From NCBI GenBank assembly GCA_016124675.1, contig WGNG01000012.1, forward strand, positions 1-64,000: a stretch of 64,000 nucleotides of DNA, given 5' to 3'. The translations under genes were made by a program, and so were the position numbers. A model generated the notes under the pieces. It did not search any database. It had not been told where the DNA came from and was given only the letters and a program-made list of their open reading frames with translations. Below, one piece after another: positions 1 to 8,453 of this stretch; position 1 is the first letter of the stretch; each line of letters starts with the position of its first letter. The stretch is from Alphaproteobacteria bacterium. Its GTDB lineage: Bacteria > Pseudomonadota > Alphaproteobacteria > Caulobacterales > Maricaulaceae.

Positions 1-80
1 ACCTCCTTCGTGCTCACACCGGCATCGTGCTCGCGCAGCATGCCGATAATCTGCTCTTCCGAATAACGGCTCTTTCGCAT
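1..80 (-). CDS. IS3-family transposase OrfA, N-terminal fragment (cut by window edge)
   Basis: Reading leftward from an ATG at 80, the first 26 codons give MRKSRYSEEQIIGMLREHDA followed by GVSTKE. This is the typical N-terminal helix-turn-helix of IS3-family OrfA (HTH_Tnp_1), which binds the element's terminal repeats. The rest lies outside the window, so integrity and subgroup cannot be judged. The start lies about 60 bases inside a candidate element end at 141. Family assignment rests on the conserved (S/T)EEQII-(G/R)-(M/V)-L-(R/K)-E pattern. Confidence 0.75.
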   Translation of the reverse strand, partial: MRKSRYSEEQIIGMLREHDAGVSTKE

Positions 81-679
81 GGTCCATCCTCTCCTCGATG
101 GACTCTACCATTCAGTGGCCGGAAATCAGGGGGCTGGGTCAGATTCACCGGCCGGTACATGACTTCTGGGATTGTGCGGACCCACTGCGCTCTTTCGTCA
201 TCGTAGACGCCAACGAGACTGTAGACCGAACCTTCGCCTTCGGGATTGGCCGGGTCGAAAGCTAAGGAGCCAATTGGAAAATCTCCTTTGACGTATCGAG
301 CTTCGAGTCTTGCGAGAAAGCCCAATCGATCGTCGGGGTCACCACCCACGCATGCCATTGAGGCGCTATCCGCAAATTGCAGATAGTATTCGGGTGCTGC
401 GTACCAGTATATTTGAAGCGCCGTGGCCGCTTCGCAAGCAGGGTTATTGAGGATCGCCTCCAGAAATCCGTGACCTGAATCCCAGTTCCAGTTGGTGACG
501 AATGCGTGGAGCTCTTCGGAATCCTTATTGTCTCGACAGAAGGCTAAAGTCTCTGCATCAAGTTCGGTGTTGAACCTGTCCCAATCTGCATCTGTAAATT
601 CCGTTGTGTCGATGCGGTCAACACGTTCACCGTTCGATAGTTCACGGATGTAGGCCAAGCGTACTTCGGAAACTGGCAT
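14..679 (-). pseudogene. DUF4274-like hypothetical protein, C-terminus replaced by IS sequence
   Basis: A 221-residue cytoplasmic-looking protein. The segment ELHAFVTNWNWDSGHGFLEA followed by a Cys/Ala/Leu-rich helix and YWYAAPEYY resembles DUF4274 domains, seen in small proteins of unknown, sometimes immunity-like, role. The ATG at 679 has an AGGGG ribosome site six bases upstream and is preferred to the GTG at 700. Residues after about 180 (TQPPDFRPLNG and a Cys/Arg-rich tail) are read from the presumed IS end, so the native C-terminus is probably lost. Whether the truncated protein is made or functional is unknown. Confidence 0.55.
80..141 (-). mobile_element. Candidate terminal end of an IS3-type insertion sequence
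   Basis: Read on the minus strand, the sequence from 141 inward begins TGACCCAGCCCCCTGATT. It starts with the TG dinucleotide usual for IS3 ends and leads to the transposase start at 80. The boundary at 141 is inferred from this TG start and from the abrupt change in the hypothetical gene that runs into it. The opposite end and target duplication lie outside the window. Confidence 0.5.
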
Positions 680-1200
680 TGGAAACCCCTGCAAAGACAC
701 GGATTTCCGAAGCTAAGCTAGGAGCGAGACAATGTCAGCATTGGGTCTACGACGGTCGTCGAGGGGCATCGGATTCGAGCCAATCGCTGTCTCCAAAACG
801 ATCGTTGGCCCGGTCACGCCGGAGGTGGGTATCGGTTTGGCGCCAGAGCGTGCGTAGGCCTTGCAGAAGGTAGCAGCTCGAAAACCCCTTCCCTTCGGTT
901 GCATTGGCTCGCCTTCTTGCATTTGCTCGCAGAACCAGGATACAGATCGACCACGGTCAATTTTGGATGCTCCTGAGATATTACCCAGAAATTTGCTGCA
1001 TATTTTAATTTACAATTCGCAACACCTATTTTTTTATAATTTTTGTTTCACAGTGCATTATACGCCCTCTTTCTGGGATCGACCGGGCGGCTCCCCGTCT
1101 GCAGTGCAGCGGCATATGGTATGCTACAATAGCGAGACCGGCGCGCGCCTTTTCGCTTGTTCTCGACACTCCGCGCTGTAATCTCGGCTCGGCAATTGCG
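680..1200. other. 521-base gap without a supportable gene; AT-rich core
   Basis: Open frames here lack ribosome sites and recognisable motifs. From about 985 to 1060 the base composition drops sharply to AT-rich runs (T7 and TTTATAATTTTTG), unlike the GC-rich surroundings. A TACAAT at 1132-1137 could be a -10 element for the Sel1-repeat gene, but no good -35 accompanies it. The gap lies beside the IS-disrupted gene and may be residue of past rearrangement. Confidence 0.5.
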
Positions 1201-1884
1201 ATGAGAACCCCGATGAAGCTTCGAGTGCTGGCTTTGAGCCTGGCCTGCCTGCTCTTGCCCTTGCCGGCGCAGGCACAGGATGAAGCACCTGAACTGCCGC
1301 TGGATCAAATCCATCTTTGGACAGAAGCGACCCTTATTGGCTCATGCGATGACGGCAATGCCGAGGCCTGCAGTATTCTCGGGGGCCTGTATCTGGGGAA
1401 CCCGCTTGGGAGCGCCCTTGGGGTCGCACAGGATTATTTTCGTGGGGCATCACGGTATCGCCAGGCTTGCGAAGGCGGCAATACGGACGGATGCGCCTCT
1501 CTCGGGTTCATGTACGAACAGGATCAATTTCTCGAAATGGGCTTCGCGCGGGACTTTGCGCGAGCGGCGGCGCTGTATCGCCAGGCCTGCGAAGGCGGCA
1601 ATGCGACAGGCTGCTCCAGGCTCGCGACCATGTACGAGGATGGGCGGGGCGTCATGCAAGATGATGTGCGCGCCCACGCACTTTTCAACATCGGGGCCTG
1701 GCAGGGAGACAAAGCCTTTTCTCCCGCGGAAACCCGGGCGGAATATTACCGCTGGATTGAAGCGCAGGCACGGCGCGGACTGCGTGACGCTCACGCCGGT
1801 CGGATAACGTCCCAGCAAATCGCGGACGGCGAGGCTCTTGCGCGCCGCTGCACTCAAACCAGCGTGGCGGAGTGTTTGCGGTAG
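1201..1884 (+). CDS. Secreted Sel1-repeat protein
   Basis: A 227-residue protein with a signal peptide (MKLRVLALSLACLLLPLPAQ, cleavage near AQAQ). Three to four Sel1-like repeats follow, with the A-x-x-Y-x-x-A-C-x-x-G-N-x-x-G-C-x-x-L pattern. Paired Cys in each repeat resemble Helicobacter Hcp-type disulphide-linked repeats, so a periplasmic protein-protein interaction role is likely. An in-frame ATG at 1213 gives a cleaner signal peptide and may be the true start. Two repeats are nearly identical at DNA level (1456 and 1576), pointing to recent internal duplication. The partner is unknown. Confidence 0.8.
   Translation: MRTPMKLRVLALSLACLLLPLPAQAQDEAPELPLDQIHLWTEATLIGSCDDGNAEACSILGGLYLGNPLGSALGVAQDYFRGASRYRQACEGGNTDGCASLGFMYEQDQFLEMGFARDFARAAALYRQACEGGNATGCSRLATMYEDGRGVMQDDVRAHALFNIGAWQGDKAFSPAETRAEYYRWIEAQARRGLRDAHAGRITSQQIADGEALARRCTQTSVAECLR
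1456..1604 (+). repeat. Near-identical internal duplication, 120-base period
   Basis: Positions 1456-1484 and 1576-1604 both read TATCGCCAGGC, one variable base, TGCGAAGGCGGCAAT, one variable base, CG. The 120-base spacing equals 40 codons, one Sel1 repeat unit. Conservation at third codon positions implies recent duplication or gene conversion. Confidence 0.75.
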
Positions 1885-1886
1885 GC

Positions 1887-2612
1887 TCACCTGCCCTCAG
1901 CGCTACGGATCGCCCGCGCGATCGCCTGTCCGATCGCCTCCGAGGAGCGCGCCGACGGGTGGACGCCATCCCGGTCATAGGACGCTGGATCAGCGGACGG
2001 CACAACTTCCGCCATCGACACGAACACCACGCCCGGGTCCAGCGCGGCCATGGTTTCAATGCGGTCGCTCAGGACCGACAGGGCGTCGCCGCAAAAGCCG
2101 CGATCCTCCAGCGCATCTGAAAGCTGATAATATCCCAGCGCGACCACGCGGGCGCCGTCCGCGCGAATGCGCCTGACGAGGTCCGCAATGTCGCCCTGGC
2201 GCCCATCCGCGCTGACGAGGCTGTCGAGCACCGTGTCGCAGCCGCGTTCGCGCGCGGCGTTAAGGTCATTGGCACCGCCTTCGACCACGACCCAGGCCCA
2301 GTCCTGCGGGCAGTACTGGGCCCGGATATCAAGCCCTTCAGCGGCCATGCCGGGGTCTGGATGGCGGATGGCGGCGCCAGGCACAGCGAGGTTGACGACA
2401 GGTTCGCCAAGCTCGGCCGCGAGCGCATCGGCGATCGATCCGCCTTCATTGGTGTTTCACCACATCACCGAGTCGCCCAGGGTCAGGATGCGCGCGCCGG
2501 GGCTGGCGGCAAGCTGCACCGCCGCCTGCTCTTCAAAGCCGGCGCAGCCGCCAAGGGTCATCGCGGCGCCAAGGGCAAGCGCAAGGCCGCGCCTCAGAAA
2601 ACTGGAACGCAT
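1887..2612 (-). pseudogene. SGNH/GDSL hydrolase lipoprotein interrupted by an in-frame TGA
   Basis: From the ATG at 2612 the frame encodes a lipoprotein signal peptide (lipobox LGGC), then ILTLGDSVMW with the GDS nucleophile block, then TGA at 2457-2459. The same frame continues as NTNEGGSIADALAAELGEP and VPGAA, then the block III GGAND motif and the C-terminal DGVH (catalytic Asp and His). Everything needed for an esterase/lipase is present except the one stop, which a single base change from TGG (Trp) would explain. Full length would be about 241 residues. It may be a recent pseudogene, a sequencing error, or low-level readthrough. Confidence 0.8.
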
Positions 2613-2814
2613 GTGACATCTCCGAAGGGTAGACAGGCAGCGGGGCAAGCGCCGCCGACCTGCCAAATCTACCCAAACACACCCGCGGCCGCTACGGTCC
2701 CGCCTCTGGGGCGAAGCTTAAATTTGCCTCATGATGACGCGCGAGGCACACGGCCTGGGCTGTGGCAGGTCGCTTGACGTCAGCCTTGCCGCAACTTCAG
2801 CCAGGACCCCCTCC

Positions 2815-3438
2815 ATGACCCGCACCCTCACCGCCGCCGCCCTCGCCCTCGCCCTCGCCGCCCTCCTCGCCCCGGCGCTCGCCCAGGCCCAGACCACGCA
2901 CCCTTTCGCCTTCCCCCAGCCGTCTGAGGGCGACGAATTCTTCGTGGTGATCGAAATCCCGGCAGGGTCGGCGACCAAGTATGAGATCGATGCGCAGACC
3001 GGTCATGTGTTTGTCGACCGGTTTTTGTCCATGCCGGTGCTGTATCCGGCCAATTACGGGTCGATCCCGTCCTCCATGGGCGCAGACGGCGATCCGCTGG
3101 ATGCGCTGGTGCTGACGCGCGAGCCGATTGTGCCCGGCGCGCTGATCCGGGTGCGGGCGATTGGCGCGCTGATCATGCTTGATGATGGCGAGGTAGACGA
3201 CAAGATCATCGCCGTTCCGGCGTCCGATATCGACCCGGCCTATGACGATATCCGGTCCGTCGAGGATCTGCCCGCCATGGAGCGCAGCCGGATCGAGGCG
3301 TTCTTCCGCGTCTACAAGCAGCTGCCCGACCCGGCCGACGCCGAGGGCGTGGAGCTGGGCGGTTATCGCAGCGCGGACGCGGCGGCGGCGCAGGTGCGCG
3401 CCGCGATTGAGGCGCACCGCCACGCGCAGGAACGGTAG
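2815..3438 (+). CDS. ppa: Secreted family I inorganic pyrophosphatase
   Basis: A 207-residue enzyme hydrolysing PPi to two phosphates. It has the family I signature D-G-D-P-L-D-A, the upstream YPANYGSIP motif, DDKIIAV, and the F-F-x-x-Y-K segment near the end. Unlike cytoplasmic relatives it starts with a clear signal peptide (MTRTLTAAALALALAALLAP, cleavage near AQAQ), so it should act in the periplasm. The ATG at 2815 is chosen because it gives the signal peptide and has AGGA about nine bases upstream. The 3' end is partly duplicated just after the stop. Confidence 0.88.
   Translation: MTRTLTAAALALALAALLAPALAQAQTTHPFAFPQPSEGDEFFVVIEIPAGSATKYEIDAQTGHVFVDRFLSMPVLYPANYGSIPSSMGADGDPLDALVLTREPIVPGALIRVRAIGALIMLDDGEVDDKIIAVPASDIDPAYDDIRSVEDLPAMERSRIEAFFRVYKQLPDPADAEGVELGGYRSADAAAAQVRAAIEAHRHAQER
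3281..3308 (+). repeat. 28-base direct repeat, copy 1 (inside ppa)
   Basis: This stretch of ppa (beginning AGCGCAGCCGGATC) recurs exactly at 3437-3464, and weaker similarity continues about 25 bases further in both copies. Confidence 0.85.
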
Positions 3439-3464
3439 CGCAGCCGGATCGAGGCGTTCTTCCG
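3437..3464 (+). repeat. 28-base direct repeat, copy 2 (starting at the ppa stop codon)
   Basis: An exact copy of 3281-3308 begins inside the ppa TAG stop (3436-3438) and continues with diverged similarity to about 3490. This looks like a partial tandem duplication of the gene's 3' part with later decay. Confidence 0.85.
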
Positions 3465-3504
3465 GGTTTGTAGACAGCTTGCCCGCCCGGCCCTGCGGGG
3501 TCCT

Positions 3505-4545
3505 TTACCGATCCGTCAGACGCCAGTTGAGGCGTTCACCGGCGTGGAAGGGGGTGAGTTGCTGGCCGTCGGGGTCGATGCGGACGGGGATATCCAGCCC
3601 GGTGCGCTCGAGCGTCACCGTGCCTTCATTGAGCGGCAGGCGGTAGAAGCGCGGGCCGTGCTCGCCGGCGAAGGCGGACAAATGCTCAAGACAGCCCAGC
3701 TCCTCAAAGGTCTCAGCATAGCTTTCCAGCGCCACCGGGGCGGAGAAAATGCCCGCGCAGCCACAGGCGCTTTCCTTGTCGCACCGGGCGTGGGGCGCCG
3801 AATCGGTACCCAGGAAGAATTTGGGATGGCCGGTGGCGACGATGGCGCGCAGCGCCTCCTTGTGCTGGCGGCGCTTGGCCACCGGCAGGCAGTAGAGATG
3901 GGGTCTTATGCCGCCGGCCAGCATGTCGTTGCGGTCGATGCGCAAATGGTGGGCGGTGATGGTGGCGGCGATATTCTCGCCGCCGGCCCGCACGAACTCC
4001 ACCGAGTCGGAGGTGGTGATGTGCTCCAGCACGATCCTGAGATCGGGAAACCGGTCCATGGTCGGGCCGAGAATCCGCTCCAGGAACACCCTCTCCCGGT
4101 CGAAAATATCAATGTCGGCGGTGGTCACCTCGCCATGAATGAGCAGCGGCATGCCGATCTGCGCCATGACAGCCAGCACCGCGTCAATCTTGCGAATATC
4201 GGTGACGCCTGATTGCGAATTGGTGGTCGCCCCGGCCGGATACAGCTTGCAGGCGGTCAGGATGCCGGCCTCGAAGCCGCGGGCAATCTCCTGCGGATCG
4301 ATGGTGTCGGTGAGATAGGCCGTCATCAGCGGCTCGAAATCACTGTCCGGCCCGGCAGCCGCGCGGATGCGCTCGCGATAGGCGGCCGCGGCGGCGGCGG
4401 TGGTGATCGGCGGCACGAGATTGGGCATGACGATGGCGCGGCGGAACTGGCGCGCGGTGTAGGGCGCCACCAGCTTGAGCATGTCACCGTCGCGCAGATG
4501 CAGGTGCCAGTCATCGGGGCGGCGGATGGTAAGGGTTTCGGCCAT
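3505..4545 (-). CDS. pyrC: Dihydroorotase (class II)
   Basis: A 346-residue zinc amidohydrolase cyclising carbamoyl-aspartate to dihydroorotate, the third step of pyrimidine synthesis. The N-terminal D-D-W-H-L-H-L-R-D-G motif carries two metal-binding His residues. Further signatures are YPAGATTNS, LLIHGEV, LEHITT and LGTDSAPH with the catalytic Asp. The length matches PyrC of the E. coli type rather than PyrC/PyrX of the aspartate transcarbamoylase complex. It converges with ppa, about 65 bases apart. Confidence 0.96.
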   Translation of the reverse strand: MAETLTIRRPDDWHLHLRDGDMLKLVAPYTARQFRRAIVMPNLVPPITTAAAAAAYRERIRAAAGPDSDFEPLMTAYLTDTIDPQEIARGFEAGILTACKLYPAGATTNSQSGVTDIRKIDAVLAVMAQIGMPLLIHGEVTTADIDIFDRERVFLERILGPTMDRFPDLRIVLEHITTSDSVEFVRAGGENIAATITAHHLRIDRNDMLAGGIRPHLYCLPVAKRRQHKEALRAIVATGHPKFFLGTDSAPHARCDKESACGCAGIFSAPVALESYAETFEELGCLEHLSAFAGEHGPRFYRLPLNEGTVTLERTGLDIPVRIDPDGQQLTPFHAGERLNWRLTDR

Positions 4546-4678
4546 ACGGGCTCTCGCTGGATCGCGCTGGAAGAGGCTTGGCGAACAAGGTTATAACCGC
4601 TCGCGCCTGTCAAGACGCCTGCCTCCATTTGCCGCGAGTACGGGGCCCTGGCCGCCCGGACACAGACGTTGAGGACCC

Positions 4679-5545
4679 ATGCCGGCCGCTGGCGATTTCA
4701 CCCTCCTGGGCAAGCGCGCCGTGCTGGCCACCATGCATGGCAAGGAGCGCGCTCTGCACGCCCTGCTGGAGCGGGGAATGGGGCTGGATGTGCATCTGCC
4801 CGCCGGGCTGGACACCGACCGCTTCGGCACGTTCAGCCGCGAGATCGCCCGCCCCGGCAGCCAGCTGGACGCAGCGCGCGCCAAGATCGCCGCCGGCTTC
4901 GAGCTTGATGGCGAGGCGAGCGTGGCCATCGCCAGCGAAGGCGGTTTCGGGCCGCATCCCGCCCTGCCCTTCGCCGCTCTGGGCCGCGAGATCGTCGTGC
5001 TGCTGGACCGCAGCACCGGTCTGGAGCTCGTCGGGCGCCATGACGATTTGCAGCCGGTTTTCGCCCATGCCGCCGCGGACGGGCCGGAAGCAGCGCTGGC
5101 GTTCGCGGCGCGGATCGGCTTTCCCGCCCAGGGGCTGATCGTCATCGGCCTGGTGAACGGCGCCCCCGACCCGGCCGCGTATCTGGACAAGGATATCGAG
5201 AGCGCCGGCGCTTTGGCGGCGGCGGTCAGGGCGGCGGTGACGCAGTGCGGCGCAGCGCATCTGGAGACGGACATGCGCGCCCACCGCAATCCCAACCGCA
5301 TGCGCGCGATCCGGCGCGCCGGGATCGACCTGGTGCGCCGCTATCGCAGCCTCTGCCCGACATGCGCCCGCCCGGGCTTTGCGGTGACCGAGCGGGTGGC
5401 AGGATTGCCGTGCAGCTGGTGCGGATCGCCCACGCAGGCCACACGCGCCCGCGCCTCGGTCTGCGCAGGCTGCGGCTGGCGTGTGGAACAGGCCGTAGCA
5501 ACGGCCACCGCCGATCCGGGCGAGTGTGAGCACTGCAACCCCTGA
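4679..5545 (+). CDS. DUF6671 family protein with C-terminal zinc-ribbon cysteines
   Basis: A 288-residue cytoplasmic protein with no signal peptide. The N-terminal part contains AVLATMHGKERA and a conserved ASEGGFGPHP. ETDMRAHRNPNRM precedes a Cys-rich tail with four CxxC pairs (CPTC, CSWC, CAGC, CEHC), enough for two zinc ribbons. This layout matches proteins annotated DUF6671, whose function is unknown. The zinc ribbons suggest nucleic-acid or protein binding, which is inference. The gene diverges from pyrC. Confidence 0.8.
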   Translation: MPAAGDFTLLGKRAVLATMHGKERALHALLERGMGLDVHLPAGLDTDRFGTFSREIARPGSQLDAARAKIAAGFELDGEASVAIASEGGFGPHPALPFAALGREIVVLLDRSTGLELVGRHDDLQPVFAHAAADGPEAALAFAARIGFPAQGLIVIGLVNGAPDPAAYLDKDIESAGALAAAVRAAVTQCGAAHLETDMRAHRNPNRMRAIRRAGIDLVRRYRSLCPTCARPGFAVTERVAGLPCSWCGSPTQATRARASVCAGCGWRVEQAVATATADPGECEHCNP

Positions 5546-5567
5546 CCGGCGGCAGGCAGGCGGCGTC

Positions 5568-7400
5568 CTACCCCGCCCGGCCGAGCAGCTCTGACAGCGC
5601 TGTCAGACGGGCCTGATCGCGTCCATCGGCCTCGTCGCCTGCACTGGCCAGATCGCGCGCCAGACGCGTCATGGAGCGCCGATTGACGCGGCCCTGCTCC
5701 CATTGGTCGACCGCAGCGCGGGCGCGGCTTTCGAGGTCTGCGTCGAGGCTCTCCGAGCGCGCCAGCTGGTCGAGATAGGCGCGCGCCACATCCGGGTGAT
5801 CGTCCCACACGATGCGGGTCTGGGTCTGGGGATTGACCTGATCCTCGATCACGCGCTCGGCCGCCGCAATTTCCGCCGCCGACAAATGCTCGCTGGGCGT
5901 CAGGCGCAGCACGTCAAGGCCGCGTGCGATCTCGGCGCCATAGATGCGGCCATGATACCAGTAGGCCGACCAGTAGCCGGCGATCACCAGCGCCTGCGGA
6001 TGCAGCGGCCCGCGGTCGAAATAGGCGATCTCCACCGGATTGGCCGGATCGGTGAAGTCCATCACCGTAATGCCGCCCTGATACCAGGACTGCACCATGA
6101 TGTCGCGGCCCGGCACCGGGATGAGCGAGCCATTATGGGCCACACAGTTCTCGGTATCGTCCTGGGCGGTGGGAATCTTGAAGAAGCTCTGCCCGCGCAG
6201 CGCGCCCTCTTCCACGGTGGCGATCAGATTGGCGCCCCAGTTGGCGGGATCCTCTGCGCGGCAACGCGCCTGCGTGCCGCCGCCCCATTCGTCGGTGAAC
6301 ACGATGGTGTCACCTGCATTGTTGAATGTCGCCGAGTGCCAATAGGCCATGTCCGGATCGAACAGGTCGGAGATGCGCTGCGGGTTTTCCGGATCGGATA
6401 TGTCGAGCAGGATGCCATTGCCGCTGCACGCGCCCGCCGCGATCGCGAGCTCGGGGTAAACCGTGATGTCGTGGCAATGATTGGTCTGGGCGGTGCGCTG
6501 GCTCGCCACGCCGATCGCCCCGCCGCGCCACAGCCCGGCGATCTCGCCGGTGTCGCGATCAGCGAAGATGCGCGGGCGGTTCACGATCGCCGCCTCTTCC
6601 GGCGCGCTCAGCTGCACCTTGATCACGTCGATGGAATAAAGCGCCGTCTCGGGGTTCTCATCCGGCTGGCCGGACGAGCAGATGCCAAGTTCATCGGTTT
6701 CGCGCACGAAGGAGGTGCCGGAATTATAGATGTACAGCACGTCCGGATCGGACGGATGAGGCACAAGGGTATGGGTGTGAGAGCCGCGGCAGGTCTGGAC
6801 CGCTGCGATCTGGCGCGGGGCGTTGAAGTCGGAGATGTCGAAAATCCGGATGCCGCGGAAGCGCTCCGGGTTCACATCGCCCTCGGCGCCGGACGTCCCG
6901 CAATCAAGACGCCCCCGATTTTGTTCCACCGAGACGAACAGAAGATCGCCATGGATCGACACGTCCCCCTGCCCGCCCGGGCAGACGACGGACAGCGCCA
7001 GTTCGGGCGCGCCGTCCACATTGGCGTTATAAATGTTGAACCCGTTGTAATTGCCCACGATCACCCGCCCCCCGGAGAAGGCGAGATCGGTATTGGCCAG
7101 CGCCAGCGGAGTGAAGGCCATCACCGGCGGCGCCTCGCCCGCCGCCTGGGCGGCCTCGAAGGCTGCGCGCATGGCGGCCGGGCGGAACAGCGCGTCCGGG
7201 TCAAAAAAGCCCGGCGGCGGGGTGATGGCGTGGACAAGCTCCATATTCCAGGCCGCCTGGTCGGCGTCATGAAGGCCGCCGGCGAGGTTCGAACGTTCAT
7301 CCGGCTCAAAGCCGCCCGGTTGCTGGGCGTGAGCGCCCGCAACGGTGAACAGGATCGTCAGAGTGGCGGCGGATGACAGCATGGCTGAGCGTAAGGTCAT
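5568..7400 (-). CDS. Secreted LVIVD-repeat beta-propeller protein
   Basis: A 610-residue protein with a signal peptide (MTLRSAMLSSAATLTILFTV, cleavage after AHAQ). The body is built of LVIVD-type blades such as GIRIFDISDFNAPRQIA, GILLDISDPENPQRIS and GITVMDFTDPANPVEIAYFD, a fold related to YVTN/beta-propeller surface proteins. Several His/Cys positions (SHTHT, NHCHD, CVAHN) could bind metal or form disulphides. The last 110 residues are helical and charged. The ATG at 7400 is chosen for its signal peptide. It lies 37 bases after the DUF305 gene on the same strand, so the two are probably co-transcribed. The biochemical role is unknown. Confidence 0.85.
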   Translation of the reverse strand: MTLRSAMLSSAATLTILFTVAGAHAQQPGGFEPDERSNLAGGLHDADQAAWNMELVHAITPPPGFFDPDALFRPAAMRAAFEAAQAAGEAPPVMAFTPLALANTDLAFSGGRVIVGNYNGFNIYNANVDGAPELALSVVCPGGQGDVSIHGDLLFVSVEQNRGRLDCGTSGAEGDVNPERFRGIRIFDISDFNAPRQIAAVQTCRGSHTHTLVPHPSDPDVLYIYNSGTSFVRETDELGICSSGQPDENPETALYSIDVIKVQLSAPEEAAIVNRPRIFADRDTGEIAGLWRGGAIGVASQRTAQTNHCHDITVYPELAIAAGACSGNGILLDISDPENPQRISDLFDPDMAYWHSATFNNAGDTIVFTDEWGGGTQARCRAEDPANWGANLIATVEEGALRGQSFFKIPTAQDDTENCVAHNGSLIPVPGRDIMVQSWYQGGITVMDFTDPANPVEIAYFDRGPLHPQALVIAGYWSAYWYHGRIYGAEIARGLDVLRLTPSEHLSAAEIAAAERVIEDQVNPQTQTRIVWDDHPDVARAYLDQLARSESLDADLESRARAAVDQWEQGRVNRRSMTRLARDLASAGDEADGRDQARLTALSELLGRAG

Positions 7401-7437
7401 GACGGCATGGGCTCCAGGGTGAGAAGGACGTCTGAAT

Positions 7438-8217
7438 TCACAATTCGGACAGCAGGGACTGCATCCGCAGAATCTCAGCCGTCTGGTCAGAGACAACATG
7501 AGACAGAAAATCGGACAGTTGAAGATCTTCGCCGCTTCCGGGCTGGCGCGCCAGATCATCCACCATGTCGAGCGCGCCCTGATGGTGGATGATCATGCCT
7601 TCCAGGAACAGGCGATCGAATTCAGCGCCGTCAGCGCGCGCCAGCGCCGCCATCTGATTGGGCGACAGCATGCCGGGCATCACCGGAATGTCAGCGGGAT
7701 CAACCGGCGCCGGCGCGCCGTGCCCGTGACCAGCGTGGTGTGCATGCTGAGCGTGATCGCCGTGGCCTGAGTGGGGGGCGTGCGCCGTGTGATGCGAGCC
7801 GTGATCCTGATGGCCGGCGTGGTCATTGTGCCCATGGTGCGACGCGCCGTGATGGCCGCCATGGGACAGGTGTGCATCCTCCGGCGGCTGGCCGCGTTGC
7901 TCCAGCCAGCTTCGCATCATGTCCATTTCAGCGAGCTGGTTCGCGGCGATGCGCTCGCCAAGGCGCCTGACGCCCGCATGCGCGCCGCGCGTCTCCAGCA
8001 GCGCCACCATCTCCACCGCCTGGGCATGGTGGACGATCATGTGCTGCATGAAGACCACATCAGCCGGGACAAAACCGCTCCGGCTCAACGCCACTGCGGC
8101 GTCGGCAGAGATCTCGCGCGACGGCTCGCCCGGAGCACCAGGCTGAAAGATCGGAGCGGCTTCACTGTGCGCCCCAGGCGCCATCACGGCGGCGGACAGG
8201 AGCAGAATGCGAACCAT
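7438..8217 (-). CDS. Secreted DUF305 protein with a 50-residue His-rich linker
   Basis: A 259-residue protein with a signal peptide from the ATG at 8217 (GAGG eight bases upstream). Two DUF305 halves carry FMQHMIVHHAQAVEM (residues 56-70) and FLEGMIIHHQGALDM (204-218). The intervening stretch, residues 116-167, is nearly half histidine in HG, HH and HAH repeats. DUF305 proteins are ferritin-like helical periplasmic proteins often linked to copper or other metals. Here metal buffering or delivery to the neighbouring LVIVD protein is plausible but inferred. Confidence 0.87.
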   Translation of the reverse strand: MVRILLLSAAVMAPGAHSEAAPIFQPGAPGEPSREISADAAVALSRSGFVPADVVFMQHMIVHHAQAVEMVALLETRGAHAGVRRLGERIAANQLAEMDMMRSWLEQRGQPPEDAHLSHGGHHGASHHGHNDHAGHQDHGSHHTAHAPHSGHGDHAQHAHHAGHGHGAPAPVDPADIPVMPGMLSPNQMAALARADGAEFDRLFLEGMIIHHQGALDMVDDLARQPGSGEDLQLSDFLSHVVSDQTAEILRMQSLLSEL

Positions 8218-8453
8218 TTCAGGGACCTCATGGGCGTGGCGCGATGCGCCGACCGAGTGAGTGGCCATCATGGCGCAAGCCTGCGGGCGCGCCAAGCCCA
8301 TCATCTCCACACCGCAAGGCCTGTTGGCCAGCTGATGCCTCACGCCGCGCGCAAGGGGGTGAATCCGGTCGCCCAAAGCGTCGTTTCCCCATTGGAATGG
8401 GACGCCGTTGCGCTACCCTATGACCTGTGGAACGAGCGACGGGAGGCTGCAGC

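Noticed and set aside
713-922. 69-codon open frame on the minus strand in the 680-1200 gap
   Set aside because: No ribosome site, no recognisable motif, and it sits in a region with other overlapping random frames.
5703-7376. Long 557-codon plus-strand frame opposite the LVIVD gene
   Set aside because: Antisense shadow caused by high GC at third positions. Its protein is His/Arg/Gly-rich without domains, while the opposite strand has a signal peptide and clear repeats.
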